A stretch of 29,160 nt of DNA, taken from NCBI RefSeq assembly GCF_026339875.1, contig NZ_JAPEPZ010000009.1:1-29160 (forward strand), written 5' to 3'. Every line of letters begins with the position of its first letter. Position 1 is the stretch's first letter. The notes under the pieces are model-generated. The model had not been told where the DNA came from. It was given only the letters and a program-made list of their open reading frames with translations, and made no database searches. A program made the position numbers and the translations under genes. Positions 14,572 through 21,120 of the stretch are shown here, in pieces. Source of the DNA: Streptomyces sp. NBC_01571. Its GTDB lineage: Bacteria; Actinomycetota; Actinomycetes; Streptomycetales; Streptomycetaceae.

Positions 14572-14964
14572 ATGGACATCCGCATCACTTCGTTCGGGCA
14601 CCTCCACGGTCCCCGCCCCGACGACGCACACATCGTCCTCGACCTCCGGCATTTCCGCGATCCGCACTGGGACCGGGGACTGCGGGAGCTGACCGCCCGG
14701 GACCGCCGGGTGATCCGTGCCGTGCTTGGCACGCCCGGTATCCGGCAACTGCTCGCTGCCACCGTCGCTCAGGCGCAGGCCTACGCCCGAGGACCGAGTG
14801 CGGGGCAGCACGCGCTGTCCATCGCCGTGGGCTGTTCGGGCGGGAGGCACCGTGCCGGTGTCACGGCCTACGCCCTGGCCCGGCGTCTGCGCCGCCGCGG
14901 CCACCAGGTCGCCCTGGTCCACCGCGACCTGCACCGGCCCGTGGTCGAACGCGCGCCTGCCTGA
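14572..14964 (+). CDS. RapZ C-terminal-domain-like protein
   Basis: 130 residues from ATG 14572. It follows the pattern of the C-terminal domain of RapZ (UPF0042): ITSFGHLHG (5-13), then DLRHFRDPHWDRGLRELTARD (24-44), GCSGGRHRAG (87-96) and VHRDL (116-120). In E. coli this domain senses glucosamine-6-phosphate and binds small RNAs. The N-terminal P-loop kinase domain of full-length RapZ is absent, so this is a stand-alone C-terminal domain. Its role on a mobile element is unknown; a nucleotide-sugar sensor or RNA-binding regulator are reasonable guesses. Confidence 0.75.
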   Translation: MDIRITSFGHLHGPRPDDAHIVLDLRHFRDPHWDRGLRELTARDRRVIRAVLGTPGIRQLLAATVAQAQAYARGPSAGQHALSIAVGCSGGRHRAGVTAYALARRLRRRGHQVALVHRDLHRPVVERAPA

Positions 14965-14981
14965 CGGCTCCCCGTGCCGCG

Positions 14982-15001
14982 CCAGCCCGATTCCGGGCTG
15001 G
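14982..15001 (+). terminator. Hairpin after the RapZ-C-like gene
   Basis: CCAGCCCG (14982-14989) pairs exactly with CGGGCTGG (14994-15001) across ATTC; outer CCGCG/CGCGG bases can extend it. Probable terminator. Confidence 0.6.
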
Positions 15002-15061
15002 TGTAGCGCGGAGGACCGGACAGTCCGGCCCGGTACGGATCCCACCTTGAGGGAGCACCCG

Positions 15062-15580
15062 ATGACCGACACCCTGACCCCGCTCGCCCGCCGCTACGGA
15101 GCGGACTCGCCGCTGGCTTACCTGCTCGATCTCGCTGAGCAGAATGCCGGGCCCACCGAGCAGGAGCAGCGCGGCGACGCGGAGACGGCCGCCGCCCACC
15201 ACACCTACAACGCGTACACGTCCACGCTCGGGCAGGCCGTCGACGCGGAAGCCTGGCAGGGCTACCCGCCCGTCTACGACAACGGCAGTCGGCGCTGGGA
15301 GGCGTCCGCGGTGGCGTGGCTGGACGGGGGTCTGTGGCTGCACCACACCCTGCGCATCACCGAACGCGACGGTGCGGAGGACGTGCTGACGCTGGTCGTG
15401 CCGTGCACGTGCGGCCGCGGCTACATCGACATGGTCCTCGATGCCGAGGACGACCTGATGGAGGTCCTCTCGGAGCTCCGCCCCACGCACGGCCTGTCCC
15501 CGCACAACGACAGGGATCCGCTCGACTGCCACAGCGTCACGACCACCCCGTACCTGGAGGCCGTCGCCGCGTGGCGGTAG
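15062..15580 (+). CDS. Hypothetical protein, 172 residues
   Basis: ATG 15062 with GAGGGAGC upstream. The N-terminal 55 residues are helical and acidic. The rest looks like a beta-rich fold, with a CTCGRGY turn near residues 120-126 and an acidic helix after it. Final residues TTTPYLEAVAAWR are typical of small Streptomyces accessory proteins, but I do not recognise the family. No membrane segment or catalytic motif is visible. Confidence 0.65.
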   Translation: MTDTLTPLARRYGADSPLAYLLDLAEQNAGPTEQEQRGDAETAAAHHTYNAYTSTLGQAVDAEAWQGYPPVYDNGSRRWEASAVAWLDGGLWLHHTLRITERDGAEDVLTLVVPCTCGRGYIDMVLDAEDDLMEVLSELRPTHGLSPHNDRDPLDCHSVTTTPYLEAVAAWR

Positions 15581-15621
15581 CGGACTCCGGCGGCCTGCTG
15601 CTTCTGGCGCTCTCCGCGCAC

Positions 15622-15652
15622 CCCCGGCCGCCTGTCCTCGCGGCGGCCGGGG
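15622..15652 (+). terminator. 11-bp hairpin before the next gene
   Basis: CCCCGGCCGCC (15622-15632) pairs exactly with 15642-15652, loop of nine. Its place supports starting the next gene downstream of it, at GTG 15709. Confidence 0.6.
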
Positions 15653-15708
15653 ACGTGCGGTGTCCGCCCGGTCTCCCGGACCAGGCGACGACCCTCCCGG
15701 AGGTCCTC

Positions 15709-16086
15709 GTGCCCGCAACCCGCTCCCTGATCGACGCCATTGCCGAGCGCTTCGGCCGGCGCCGCGCCTACATCGACACCACCGAGGTCGACGCGGTACT
15801 CACCGCACAGACCGACCTCGCCTACAGCCAGGCCCCCGACCCCGCCGGCATCGCCGCCGCCCGGCACGACGAACTCGCCGTGCAGCCGTGCCTCCTGGAC
15901 ATCCGCGCCCGCGCCCTCGCCGACTTCGTCTACCTGGAGGCTGTCCTGGCCGACGCCCGCAGCCGGCGCCTGGCCCCGGAGCTGATCCGGAGCCTGCGAG
16001 CGGTCGTCGGCCACAGCCGGGAACTGACCGGGCTGCTCGCGGACGTGGTGCGGACCACCGCCGCCGTACACGCCGACAGCCACTGA
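15709..16086 (+). CDS. Helical hypothetical protein, 125 residues
   Basis: GTG 15709 is preferred over the in-frame GTG 15571, because GGAGGT lies five bases before it and a hairpin separates the two. The protein is almost wholly helical and Ala/Arg/Asp-rich (ATRSLIDAIAERFGRRRAY...). No motif or family is recognised. A second strong hairpin follows at 16091-16123. Confidence 0.6.
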   Translation: MPATRSLIDAIAERFGRRRAYIDTTEVDAVLTAQTDLAYSQAPDPAGIAAARHDELAVQPCLLDIRARALADFVYLEAVLADARSRRLAPELIRSLRAVVGHSRELTGLLADVVRTTAAVHADSH

Positions 16087-16090
16087 ACGC

Positions 16091-16123
16091 GGAAGGGCCG
16101 CAGCATCGGGCTGCGGCCCTTCC
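16091..16123 (+). terminator. 13-bp perfect hairpin, probable terminator
   Basis: GGAAGGGCCGCAG (16091-16103) pairs exactly with 16111-16123, loop of seven, followed by TTACTCC. Five bases after the preceding stop. Confidence 0.75.
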
Positions 16124-16209
16124 TTACTCCCCATCCCCGTCACAAGAGGAAGAGCACTTCCAGCATGCCTGAGCACCCGGGTCCACCGGGTGCAGTTGAT
16201 CACACAGCA

Positions 16210-16251
16210 AGAGGCGCACCCCCTCGCCTGCACAGCTCGGGGTGCGCCTCT
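16210..16251 (+). terminator. 13-bp hairpin upstream of the GGDEF gene
   Basis: AGAGGCGCACCCC (16210-16222) pairs exactly with 16239-16251. A smaller hairpin (GCACCCGG 16173-16180 / CCGGGTGC 16186-16193) precedes it. Two hairpins in the leader suggest termination or attenuation. Confidence 0.6.
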
Positions 16252-16285
16252 CTCAATTCCGCCCCAAAGGGCGAGAACGGAGACC

Positions 16286-16965
16286 ATGATGCCCGCACCT
16301 GCCGCGTTACGTCAGCGGTCCCGCACATTGATCGTCGCTGCCTCGGTGCCGCTCGCACTGGCCGCGCTGCTCGCCGACGACGTCCGCGTACGCCACCAGC
16401 GCGATGCTGCCCGCAAGGACCCGCTCACCGGTCTGCCCGGCCGGGATGCTCTGACGAACCGCATCGACCGCCTCGCTCGCTCGCGCCGCGGGCAGCTGCA
16501 CGTCCTGGTCGCCGACGCGGCCTGAAGGCAATCAACGACACGCTTGGGCATGCCGCCGGCGACACCCTCATCGCCACCATCGGTCACCGCCTCGGCACGT
16601 GGGCCGCCGCCCACGGCGGCATCGCGGCCCGGCTCGGAGGCGACGAGTTCGGTGCCGCCCTGCTCCTGCCGGGCACGAACACAGTCCGCGAGGTGGTGGC
16701 GCTGCGGGCGCTGCTTTCGCAGCCCGTCGACCACGCCGGGCAGGCCCTGCGTCCCGCCGTGTCGATCGGCGTTGCCTGCGCCGCAGACCTGCCCGACGCG
16801 GCCACCGCTTCCCGGCTCCTGCGCGGCGCGGACATGGCCATGTACAGGGTCAAGACCGGTGAACAGCCGTGCGGCTATGTAGCGACCCGGCAGGACGCCT
16901 ACGCGCCCACGACCCATGGACGCCGCCCCGGCCGCCCCGGCACGCACCGGGCCACCGCCGGATGA
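16286..16965 (+). pseudogene. GGDEF-domain (diguanylate-cyclase-like) gene with a frameshift
   Basis: From ATG 16286 one frame encodes a hydrophobic N-terminus (about 14-31) and the first part of a GGDEF domain (RKDPLTGLPGRDALTN... to HVLVADAA), stopping at 16523-16525. The next frame carries on exactly where the domain should: GLKAINDTLGHAAGDT, then ARLGGDEFGAALL, then SIGVACA and ADMAMYRVK, to 16965. One base appears to be missing near 16514-16521. The GGDEF residues are intact and no inhibitory RxxD site is seen before them. It may be a pseudogene, a sequencing error, or a true frameshift. Codon 8 is TTA. If functional, it would make or sense cyclic dinucleotides at the membrane. The stop overlaps the next gene (ATGA). 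Confidence 0.7.
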
Positions 16966-17270
16966 GCGCGCCGGCCCGCCCCCACCAGTCCGGCGCCAAG
17001 CCGAAGCGACGGCTGCTGTTCGAGCCGGGCCTGGTCCCGCCTCCCGGCAACCTCCTCGACTGGCGCGACGGACGGCACTTCGACCGCTGGCAGGACCTGC
17101 CCTGCGTGCTGTGCGAGAAGCCCACCCCGATGCGCTCGCACTACGGCGAGCCCGTCCACAAGATCTGCGCCGAGGAGTGGGGCCGCGCGCATCCGACCGA
17201 GGCGCGCATGGGCCGGTTCGCCTCCGACGTCCAGCCCAAACGCGCCCGCAGCAACGACGACCACGCCTGA
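16962..17270 (+). CDS. Small zinc-knuckle protein, 102 residues
   Basis: ATG 16962 overlaps the stop of the GGDEF gene (ATGA). A basic N-terminus is followed by a W-rich segment and then CVLCEKPTPMRSHYGEPVHKIC, i.e. a CxxC pair with downstream His and Cys that could complete a zinc site. The C-terminus is basic. No family is recognised. The overlap indicates it was translated together with the downstream GGDEF frame. Confidence 0.6.
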   Translation: MSAPARPHQSGAKPKRRLLFEPGLVPPPGNLLDWRDGRHFDRWQDLPCVLCEKPTPMRSHYGEPVHKICAEEWGRAHPTEARMGRFASDVQPKRARSNDDHA

Positions 17271-17290
17271 CCACGGCAATGGAGCCCCTC

Positions 17291-17638
17291 ATGGCAATCC
17301 TCGACCTGCGCGTTCCGCGCATCCCGCTGCCCGCCCCCGCGACACGGACCGGGTGCCGCACCGATCCGCAGACGTTCGACGTCGAACGCGGCGAGGTTAC
17401 CGACGCTGCCGCGGCGGACCGCATCCGGCGGGCCAAGGCGATGTGCCGCGCCTGCCCGATTGCCGCGGCCTGCCTGCGGTGGGCGCTGGCCCACCCGGAC
17501 CTGAGCCGCGGTGGCGTATGGGCCGCCACCACCGACCCCGAACGCGCCGCGCTGCGCCGCCGGCTGGAGACGCGGCTTGGTCCGGACTGGGTGAACATCC
17601 TCGCCACGAACGCACCGACGGCCGGCCCGCACCGGTGA
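17291..17638 (+). CDS. WhiB-like (Wbl) iron-sulfur regulator
   Basis: 115 residues from ATG 17291, chosen because GGAG lies six bases before it (ATG 17279 is also in frame). Four Cys at 22, 52, 55 and 61 (C-x29-C-x2-C-x5-C) are those that hold the 4Fe-4S cluster in Wbl proteins; GCRTDPQTF and CRACPIAAAC are typical. GVWAAT (76-81) replaces the usual G-V/I-W-G-G turn. A basic C-terminus follows. Wbl proteins act with the major sigma factor to control development, redox response or phage and plasmid genes. A mobile-element copy could regulate neighbouring genes. Confidence 0.82.
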   Translation: MAILDLRVPRIPLPAPATRTGCRTDPQTFDVERGEVTDAAAADRIRRAKAMCRACPIAAACLRWALAHPDLSRGGVWAATTDPERAALRRRLETRLGPDWVNILATNAPTAGPHR

Positions 17639-17693
17639 CACCGACGCTCCCGCGACCTGCACAGTCCTCCCTCTCAACGAAGGACCCCACCAC

Positions 17694-18581
17694 ATGACCG
17701 GATTCGCCACTGCCCAGCCGGGCCAGGTCTTCACGTTCACCGGTGCCGAGGACCTGTTCGAGGCCCACTACGGCATCCCTGTCACCGCGCTCGGAGAGGG
17801 TGAAAACCTCCTGGCCCTCGGGCACCTCACCGATCGACGCGTCCTCGCCGCCACCTCCGCCTACCACCGCCGGATCTGGGGTTCGCGCGTCCAGCCCAGC
17901 CGAGAGCTGGACGACCTGATCCACTTCGGCACCCGCCACCTGTGGATCGTCCCCGTCCGCAGCGCCAGCGCCGACACCTATGGCTGGGAGTACACGGAGA
18001 CAGACGATGGCGACAGCCGCGCGCAGCCGGCCACCGTCATCGATGTCGAGTGGCTGACGCGCGAGGACGCGACCGTCCAGTCCGAATGCCCGGCCTGCGG
18101 CAAAGCCAGCCGCTCCACCCGCAGCATCACCGGGCCCGGCCGCGCCGGATGGGCCAACTACCACCGATGCCGCGCCTGCGATCACCAGTGGCCCGCCGTA
18201 CCCGCCTCCCAGGTGAGCCTGGAACGGCGTTGCTCGTGGCCCACGTCGTGGGAGGGCTCATGTTTCGCGTGCTCCTGCCTGCCCGACCTCCCCCGCACCG
18301 CAGACTGCACGACCGACCTCGACCCGGTCATCGACCAGCCGCTGTGCAGCTGCTGCCGCGCCGAACACTCCCCCACCGTCTGGCAGCAACTCGTCGCCGT
18401 CGCCTACGGCACCGCCCTCCACACGGACGCCCACGACGACAGCCGCGACCGGTGGCTCTACAGCGAAGCCCTCCGCGGCATCACACCCGCACAAGCCGCC
18501 CGCACATGGACCGACCGCGTGGCGCAGACCGCCCGCCGAACTGCTCGCACGGACGCTGTGCTGAAGACAGGCGAGCGCTGA
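17694..18581 (+). CDS. Multi-zinc-ribbon hypothetical protein, 295 residues
   Basis: ATG 17694 with GAAGGA upstream. Residues 1-125 have no evident motif. Residues 130-165 hold a CPAC...CRAC zinc ribbon, and 179-220 a dense Cys cluster (C-x8-10-C-x2-C-x10-C and CSCC). The last 70 residues are helical. I do not recognise the family. Nucleic-acid binding is the likely property. The gene ends 9 bases before the strongest terminator of the window. Confidence 0.65.
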   Translation: MTGFATAQPGQVFTFTGAEDLFEAHYGIPVTALGEGENLLALGHLTDRRVLAATSAYHRRIWGSRVQPSRELDDLIHFGTRHLWIVPVRSASADTYGWEYTETDDGDSRAQPATVIDVEWLTREDATVQSECPACGKASRSTRSITGPGRAGWANYHRCRACDHQWPAVPASQVSLERRCSWPTSWEGSCFACSCLPDLPRTADCTTDLDPVIDQPLCSCCRAEHSPTVWQQLVAVAYGTALHTDAHDDSRDRWLYSEALRGITPAQAARTWTDRVAQTARRTARTDAVLKTGER

Positions 18582-18590
18582 TGGACTACC

Positions 18591-18635
18591 AGGGCCCGGC
18601 CCTCCGTGACAACACGGGGGGCCGGGCCCTTTTTC
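18591..18635 (+). terminator. Strong intrinsic terminator with T-run
   Basis: 18591-18608 pairs with 18613-18630 over 18 positions (one T-G wobble), ACAA loop, followed by TTTTTCTGTTT. It isolates the accessory region from the partition genes. Confidence 0.9.
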
Positions 18636-18699
18636 TGTTTCCGGGGCCCGTGGGAACATGCGGGGCAGCACCACCCCGTACGCGACAGGAGTCCCCGCC

Positions 18700-19629
18700 G
18701 TGCTTGATGACGATCAGATCCCGCCGATTGACCGGTCGGCGCTCAGACATTCCTACGTCATCGCGAACGGCAAGGGCGGCGTGGGCAAGACGACACTTGC
18801 CTCGAACCTCGCCGGCCTGGTCGCCGCCGATGGCGCTCGCGTGCTGTTGGTCGACGTCAACGGGCAGGGCAACGTCGGCCGAGACCTCGGCTACCGCGAA
18901 AGCGGCGTGGACGACGAAGGAGCCGCGCTCTACGAATCCCTGCGCACCGGAGCTCCCCTCATCCCAGTGCAGGGCGTGCGCCCGAACCTGGACGTCGTGG
19001 TGGGCGGGGCCCAAGTCGGCGCCGCCCCCGACATGCTGGCCGCGACGTTCCGCATGCAGCAGCACCGGCAGGCACTCTCCCTGGCCATCTGCCTCGCTCC
19101 GATCGCCCACCACTACGACCTGGTGGTGCTCGACAGCGCACCCGAGAACCCGCCACTCCAGCAGCTGGCGCTGTCCGCCGCACGCTGGATGGTCGCCCCC
19201 ACCCGGTCGGACAAAGCCAGCATCAACGACGGACTCGGTTCCATCTCCCGCCAGTTCCAGCTGGTCCAGCGCTCCGTCAACCCGGACCTGACACTGCTCG
19301 GTGTGGTCCTGTTCGGCAGCGGCAGCGCCTCCAAACAGATCCACCGCAACGCCCGCCAGTGGGTAGCCGAAGAACTCAACGCAGACGGCTACCTGTTCGA
19401 CTCGATCGTCCGATACAGCGAGGCCGTCGGCCAGGACGCCCGCAGCCACGGACGGCTCGTTCACGAGCTGGAAGCGGCGGCTGCCGCTAACCCGAAGTTC
19501 TGGGACCTGCGATCCGGACGCGCCAACGCGGGGACCATCGTGTCCACCACCTCTGCGTCCGTCGCGGAAGACCTCGCTACCCTCGCCCGAGAGATCTTGA
19601 CCAGGGCCGCAGGACAGGACGCCGCATGA
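18700..19629 (+). CDS. parA: ParA-family partition ATPase
   Basis: 309 residues from GTG 18700, chosen because ACAGGAG lies eight bases upstream; an in-frame ATG at 18658 has no site. The deviant Walker A is KGGVGKTT (25-32), the switch segment is VDVNGQGNVG (51-60), and the Walker B is DLVVLDSAP. This is the ParA/MinD fold that positions plasmids or chromosomes through ATP-dependent DNA binding. The C-terminal 30 residues are extra. It overlaps its partner gene by four bases (ATGA). Clear of known chromosome ParA neighbours, it most likely partitions the element itself. Confidence 0.88.
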   Translation: MLDDDQIPPIDRSALRHSYVIANGKGGVGKTTLASNLAGLVAADGARVLLVDVNGQGNVGRDLGYRESGVDDEGAALYESLRTGAPLIPVQGVRPNLDVVVGGAQVGAAPDMLAATFRMQQHRQALSLAICLAPIAHHYDLVVLDSAPENPPLQQLALSAARWMVAPTRSDKASINDGLGSISRQFQLVQRSVNPDLTLLGVVLFGSGSASKQIHRNARQWVAEELNADGYLFDSIVRYSEAVGQDARSHGRLVHELEAAAAANPKFWDLRSGRANAGTIVSTTSASVAEDLATLAREILTRAAGQDAA

Positions 19630-20450
19630 CCGACACCACCGCAGAGCGCTTCGGCGTGACCGACACCGTCCGCGCCTCCGGACTTGCAGGCCTGGCCCGC
19701 AAGTCCACCACCGCGCCCGGTGCCGGCGCCCTCACTCTGGATTCCATCCCGGACCCCGACACACCCGGCAGTGACACCGGACAGCTCACCGAAGCTGAGC
19801 GCCGGGACCTGGAAACGTGCCAGCGCGCAGTCCACGGCCACCACAGCAACTTCTGGCTCACCGGCAAAGCACTCGATGCGGTGGCCAAACGACGCCTGTA
19901 CCGGGGCGAGTTCAACACGTTCGAGGACCTGCTGGAGGGCTGGGGGATCAGCCTCGCGGACTCCAGCAGGATGCGCCGCGGTTGGCGCCTCGCCGCACGT
20001 CTTCTCCCTGACGTCCCCAAGCTCACCGTCTCGCACGTGGAGGGGCTTCTGCCCGTCGTCAAGCTCTACGACGTGGAAGCTGCCGCAACGCTGCATGCGC
20101 TGCTGCGCGAGACCTATCCCAAAGTCACGGCGCGCGTTATCAACGAAATTGTGCGCGAGCTGCCCGGCCCGGACGGTACGGAATCCCCGGCCGTCGTGAT
20201 CCGCGAACAGGCAGAGAAGGTGCTGACCGGCCCGGCCGACCCCGCTTCCTCTGCCGAGCCGACGACCGCGAATGACACTCACCTACGCCAGGCCGTTGAC
20301 CAGCGGGCCCGCCAGCTCGCCGACGACCTCAAGCGAAGCCGCATCCCGCGCCGGGAGCTGAACCAGCTTTTCGCGGAGGCGTTCGCAGACACTGACGACC
20401 CTCAGGTCTACCGCGCACTGCTGCGCTGGATGAAGACTCGGAACCGCTAG
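19626..20450 (+). CDS. ParB-like partner protein of ParA (non-canonical)
   Basis: 274 residues, start overlapping the parA stop. There is no recognisable ParB CTPase box. The central part (about 65-120: FWLTGKALDAVAKRRLYRGE, then FEDLLEGWGISLADSSRMRRGWRLAARLLP) looks like a DNA-binding helix-turn-helix region seen in plasmid and phage regulators. The C-terminus (220-274) is basic and helical. By position it should be the centromere-binding adaptor of the ParA, acting on the palindrome just downstream. Role inferred from gene order. Confidence 0.65.
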   Translation: MTDTTAERFGVTDTVRASGLAGLARKSTTAPGAGALTLDSIPDPDTPGSDTGQLTEAERRDLETCQRAVHGHHSNFWLTGKALDAVAKRRLYRGEFNTFEDLLEGWGISLADSSRMRRGWRLAARLLPDVPKLTVSHVEGLLPVVKLYDVEAAATLHALLRETYPKVTARVINEIVRELPGPDGTESPAVVIREQAEKVLTGPADPASSAEPTTANDTHLRQAVDQRARQLADDLKRSRIPRRELNQLFAEAFADTDDPQVYRALLRWMKTRNR

Positions 20451-20459
20451 CCTGCCGGG

Positions 20460-20521
20460 CCCCCGGAAAGCTTCCAACTTTGGAAGAAAATGTTCGAATT
20501 AATTCGAACACGCTCCGGGGG
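20460..20521. promoter_or_regulatory. Nested palindromes after parAB: candidate centromere
   Basis: TGTTCGAATTAATTCGAACA (20491-20510) is a perfect 20-bp palindrome, conspicuously AT-rich here. CTTCCA/TGGAAG (20471-20476, 20481-20486) forms a small hairpin beside it, and CCCCCGGA (20460-20467) / TCCGGGGG (20514-20521) encloses both. It starts 10 bases after the parB-like stop. The outer stem could be a terminator and the inner palindrome a ParB-type binding site. Confidence 0.6.
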
Positions 20522-20565
20522 TCGTCGGCGGCCCTGACCATGGCCGCCAGGAGGATCCTGGTGGC

Positions 20566-20913
20566 GTGTCGAGGAAGAGTGTCCGCAGGTGTAGTCAGTG
20601 CGGCAGCCCGTTGCCGGAGGGCAGCCGGAAGTCGCGCCGGTACTGCTCAACAGCCTGTCGTACGAAGGCGTGGCGGGGGAAGCGTGAGCGTGAGGAGTGG
20701 TGGCGGACCAACGTGGAGTTCGCCGCCGCCTTGCGGGAGGGCCGTCCGTACCGCCGGCCGAAGAAGCGGTGTCCGGTCTGTAAGAGCTGGTGGTTCGTCG
20801 GTGAAGCCGCGGGCGGCCCGCGCAAGCGGGTGGATGCTCTGTACTGCTCTGCGAGGTGCCGCACCCGGGCCTACCGCCAGAGGCAATCACGTTCAGAAGA
20901 CGTCACACCGTGA
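20566..20913 (+). CDS. Two-zinc-finger protein (CxxC...CSxxCR type)
   Basis: 115 residues from GTG 20566; GGAGG lies 11 bases upstream, slightly far. Two fingers have the form C-x2-C-x14/21-C-S-x2-C-R: C9/C12/C27/C31 and C69/C72/C94/C98. Each ends in a basic helix (ACRTKAWRGKR, RCRTRAYRQRQ). The same finger occurs four times in the TniQ protein on the opposite strand. Fingers of this kind are frequent in actinobacteria and probably bind nucleic acid. It lies outside the transposon-end repeats, converging on tniQ. Confidence 0.65.
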   Translation: MSRKSVRRCSQCGSPLPEGSRKSRRYCSTACRTKAWRGKREREEWWRTNVEFAAALREGRPYRRPKKRCPVCKSWWFVGEAAGGPRKRVDALYCSARCRTRAYRQRQSRSEDVTP

Positions 20914-20980
20914 CGCCTTCACGTGACGCTACGGGCGCCTCGCGCAGCTGCGCAGCGTCCCTCCACCACGGCCGGTGACC

Positions 20981-21078
20981 CGTCTCAGCGAAGATTGATC
21001 CGATCTCACCGAAGCTGCGCTGATCCATCTTCGTCTCAGCGAAGGTTCACGCTTCAGCGGTTTGTCTCAGCGAATCTG
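20981..21078. repeat. Four direct repeats, candidate TnsB sites at one transposon end
   Basis: TCTCAGCGAA starts at 20983, 21034 and 21065, and TCTCACCGAA at 21004; three continue as GAAG-n-T. Spacings are 21, 30 and 31 bp. A weaker TTCAGCGGTT lies near 21053. Arrays of same-direction sites of about 20 bp are typical of the ends bound by TnsB in Tn7-like elements. The array lies between the tniQ stop and the neighbouring gene, so the element end would be just left of 20981, perhaps at TGACCC (20976). The rest of 20914-21120 holds only small palindromes (20901-20915; 20942-20953). Confidence 0.6.
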
Positions 21079-21120
21079 CATCGACTGTGCCGGTGAGAAT
21101 GATCGGTGCAGGATGATCCG

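Noticed and set aside
16165..16520. Upstream part of the 266-codon frame that ends at 16965
   Set aside because: Only the portion after about 16520 resembles a protein (GGDEF); the upstream part crosses a hairpin and overlaps the other half of the same gene.
20491..20510. GTTCGAATT as a tRNA T-loop or att site
   Set aside because: No acceptor or anticodon stems fit around it and no integrase is encoded nearby; the perfect palindrome is better explained as a protein-binding site.
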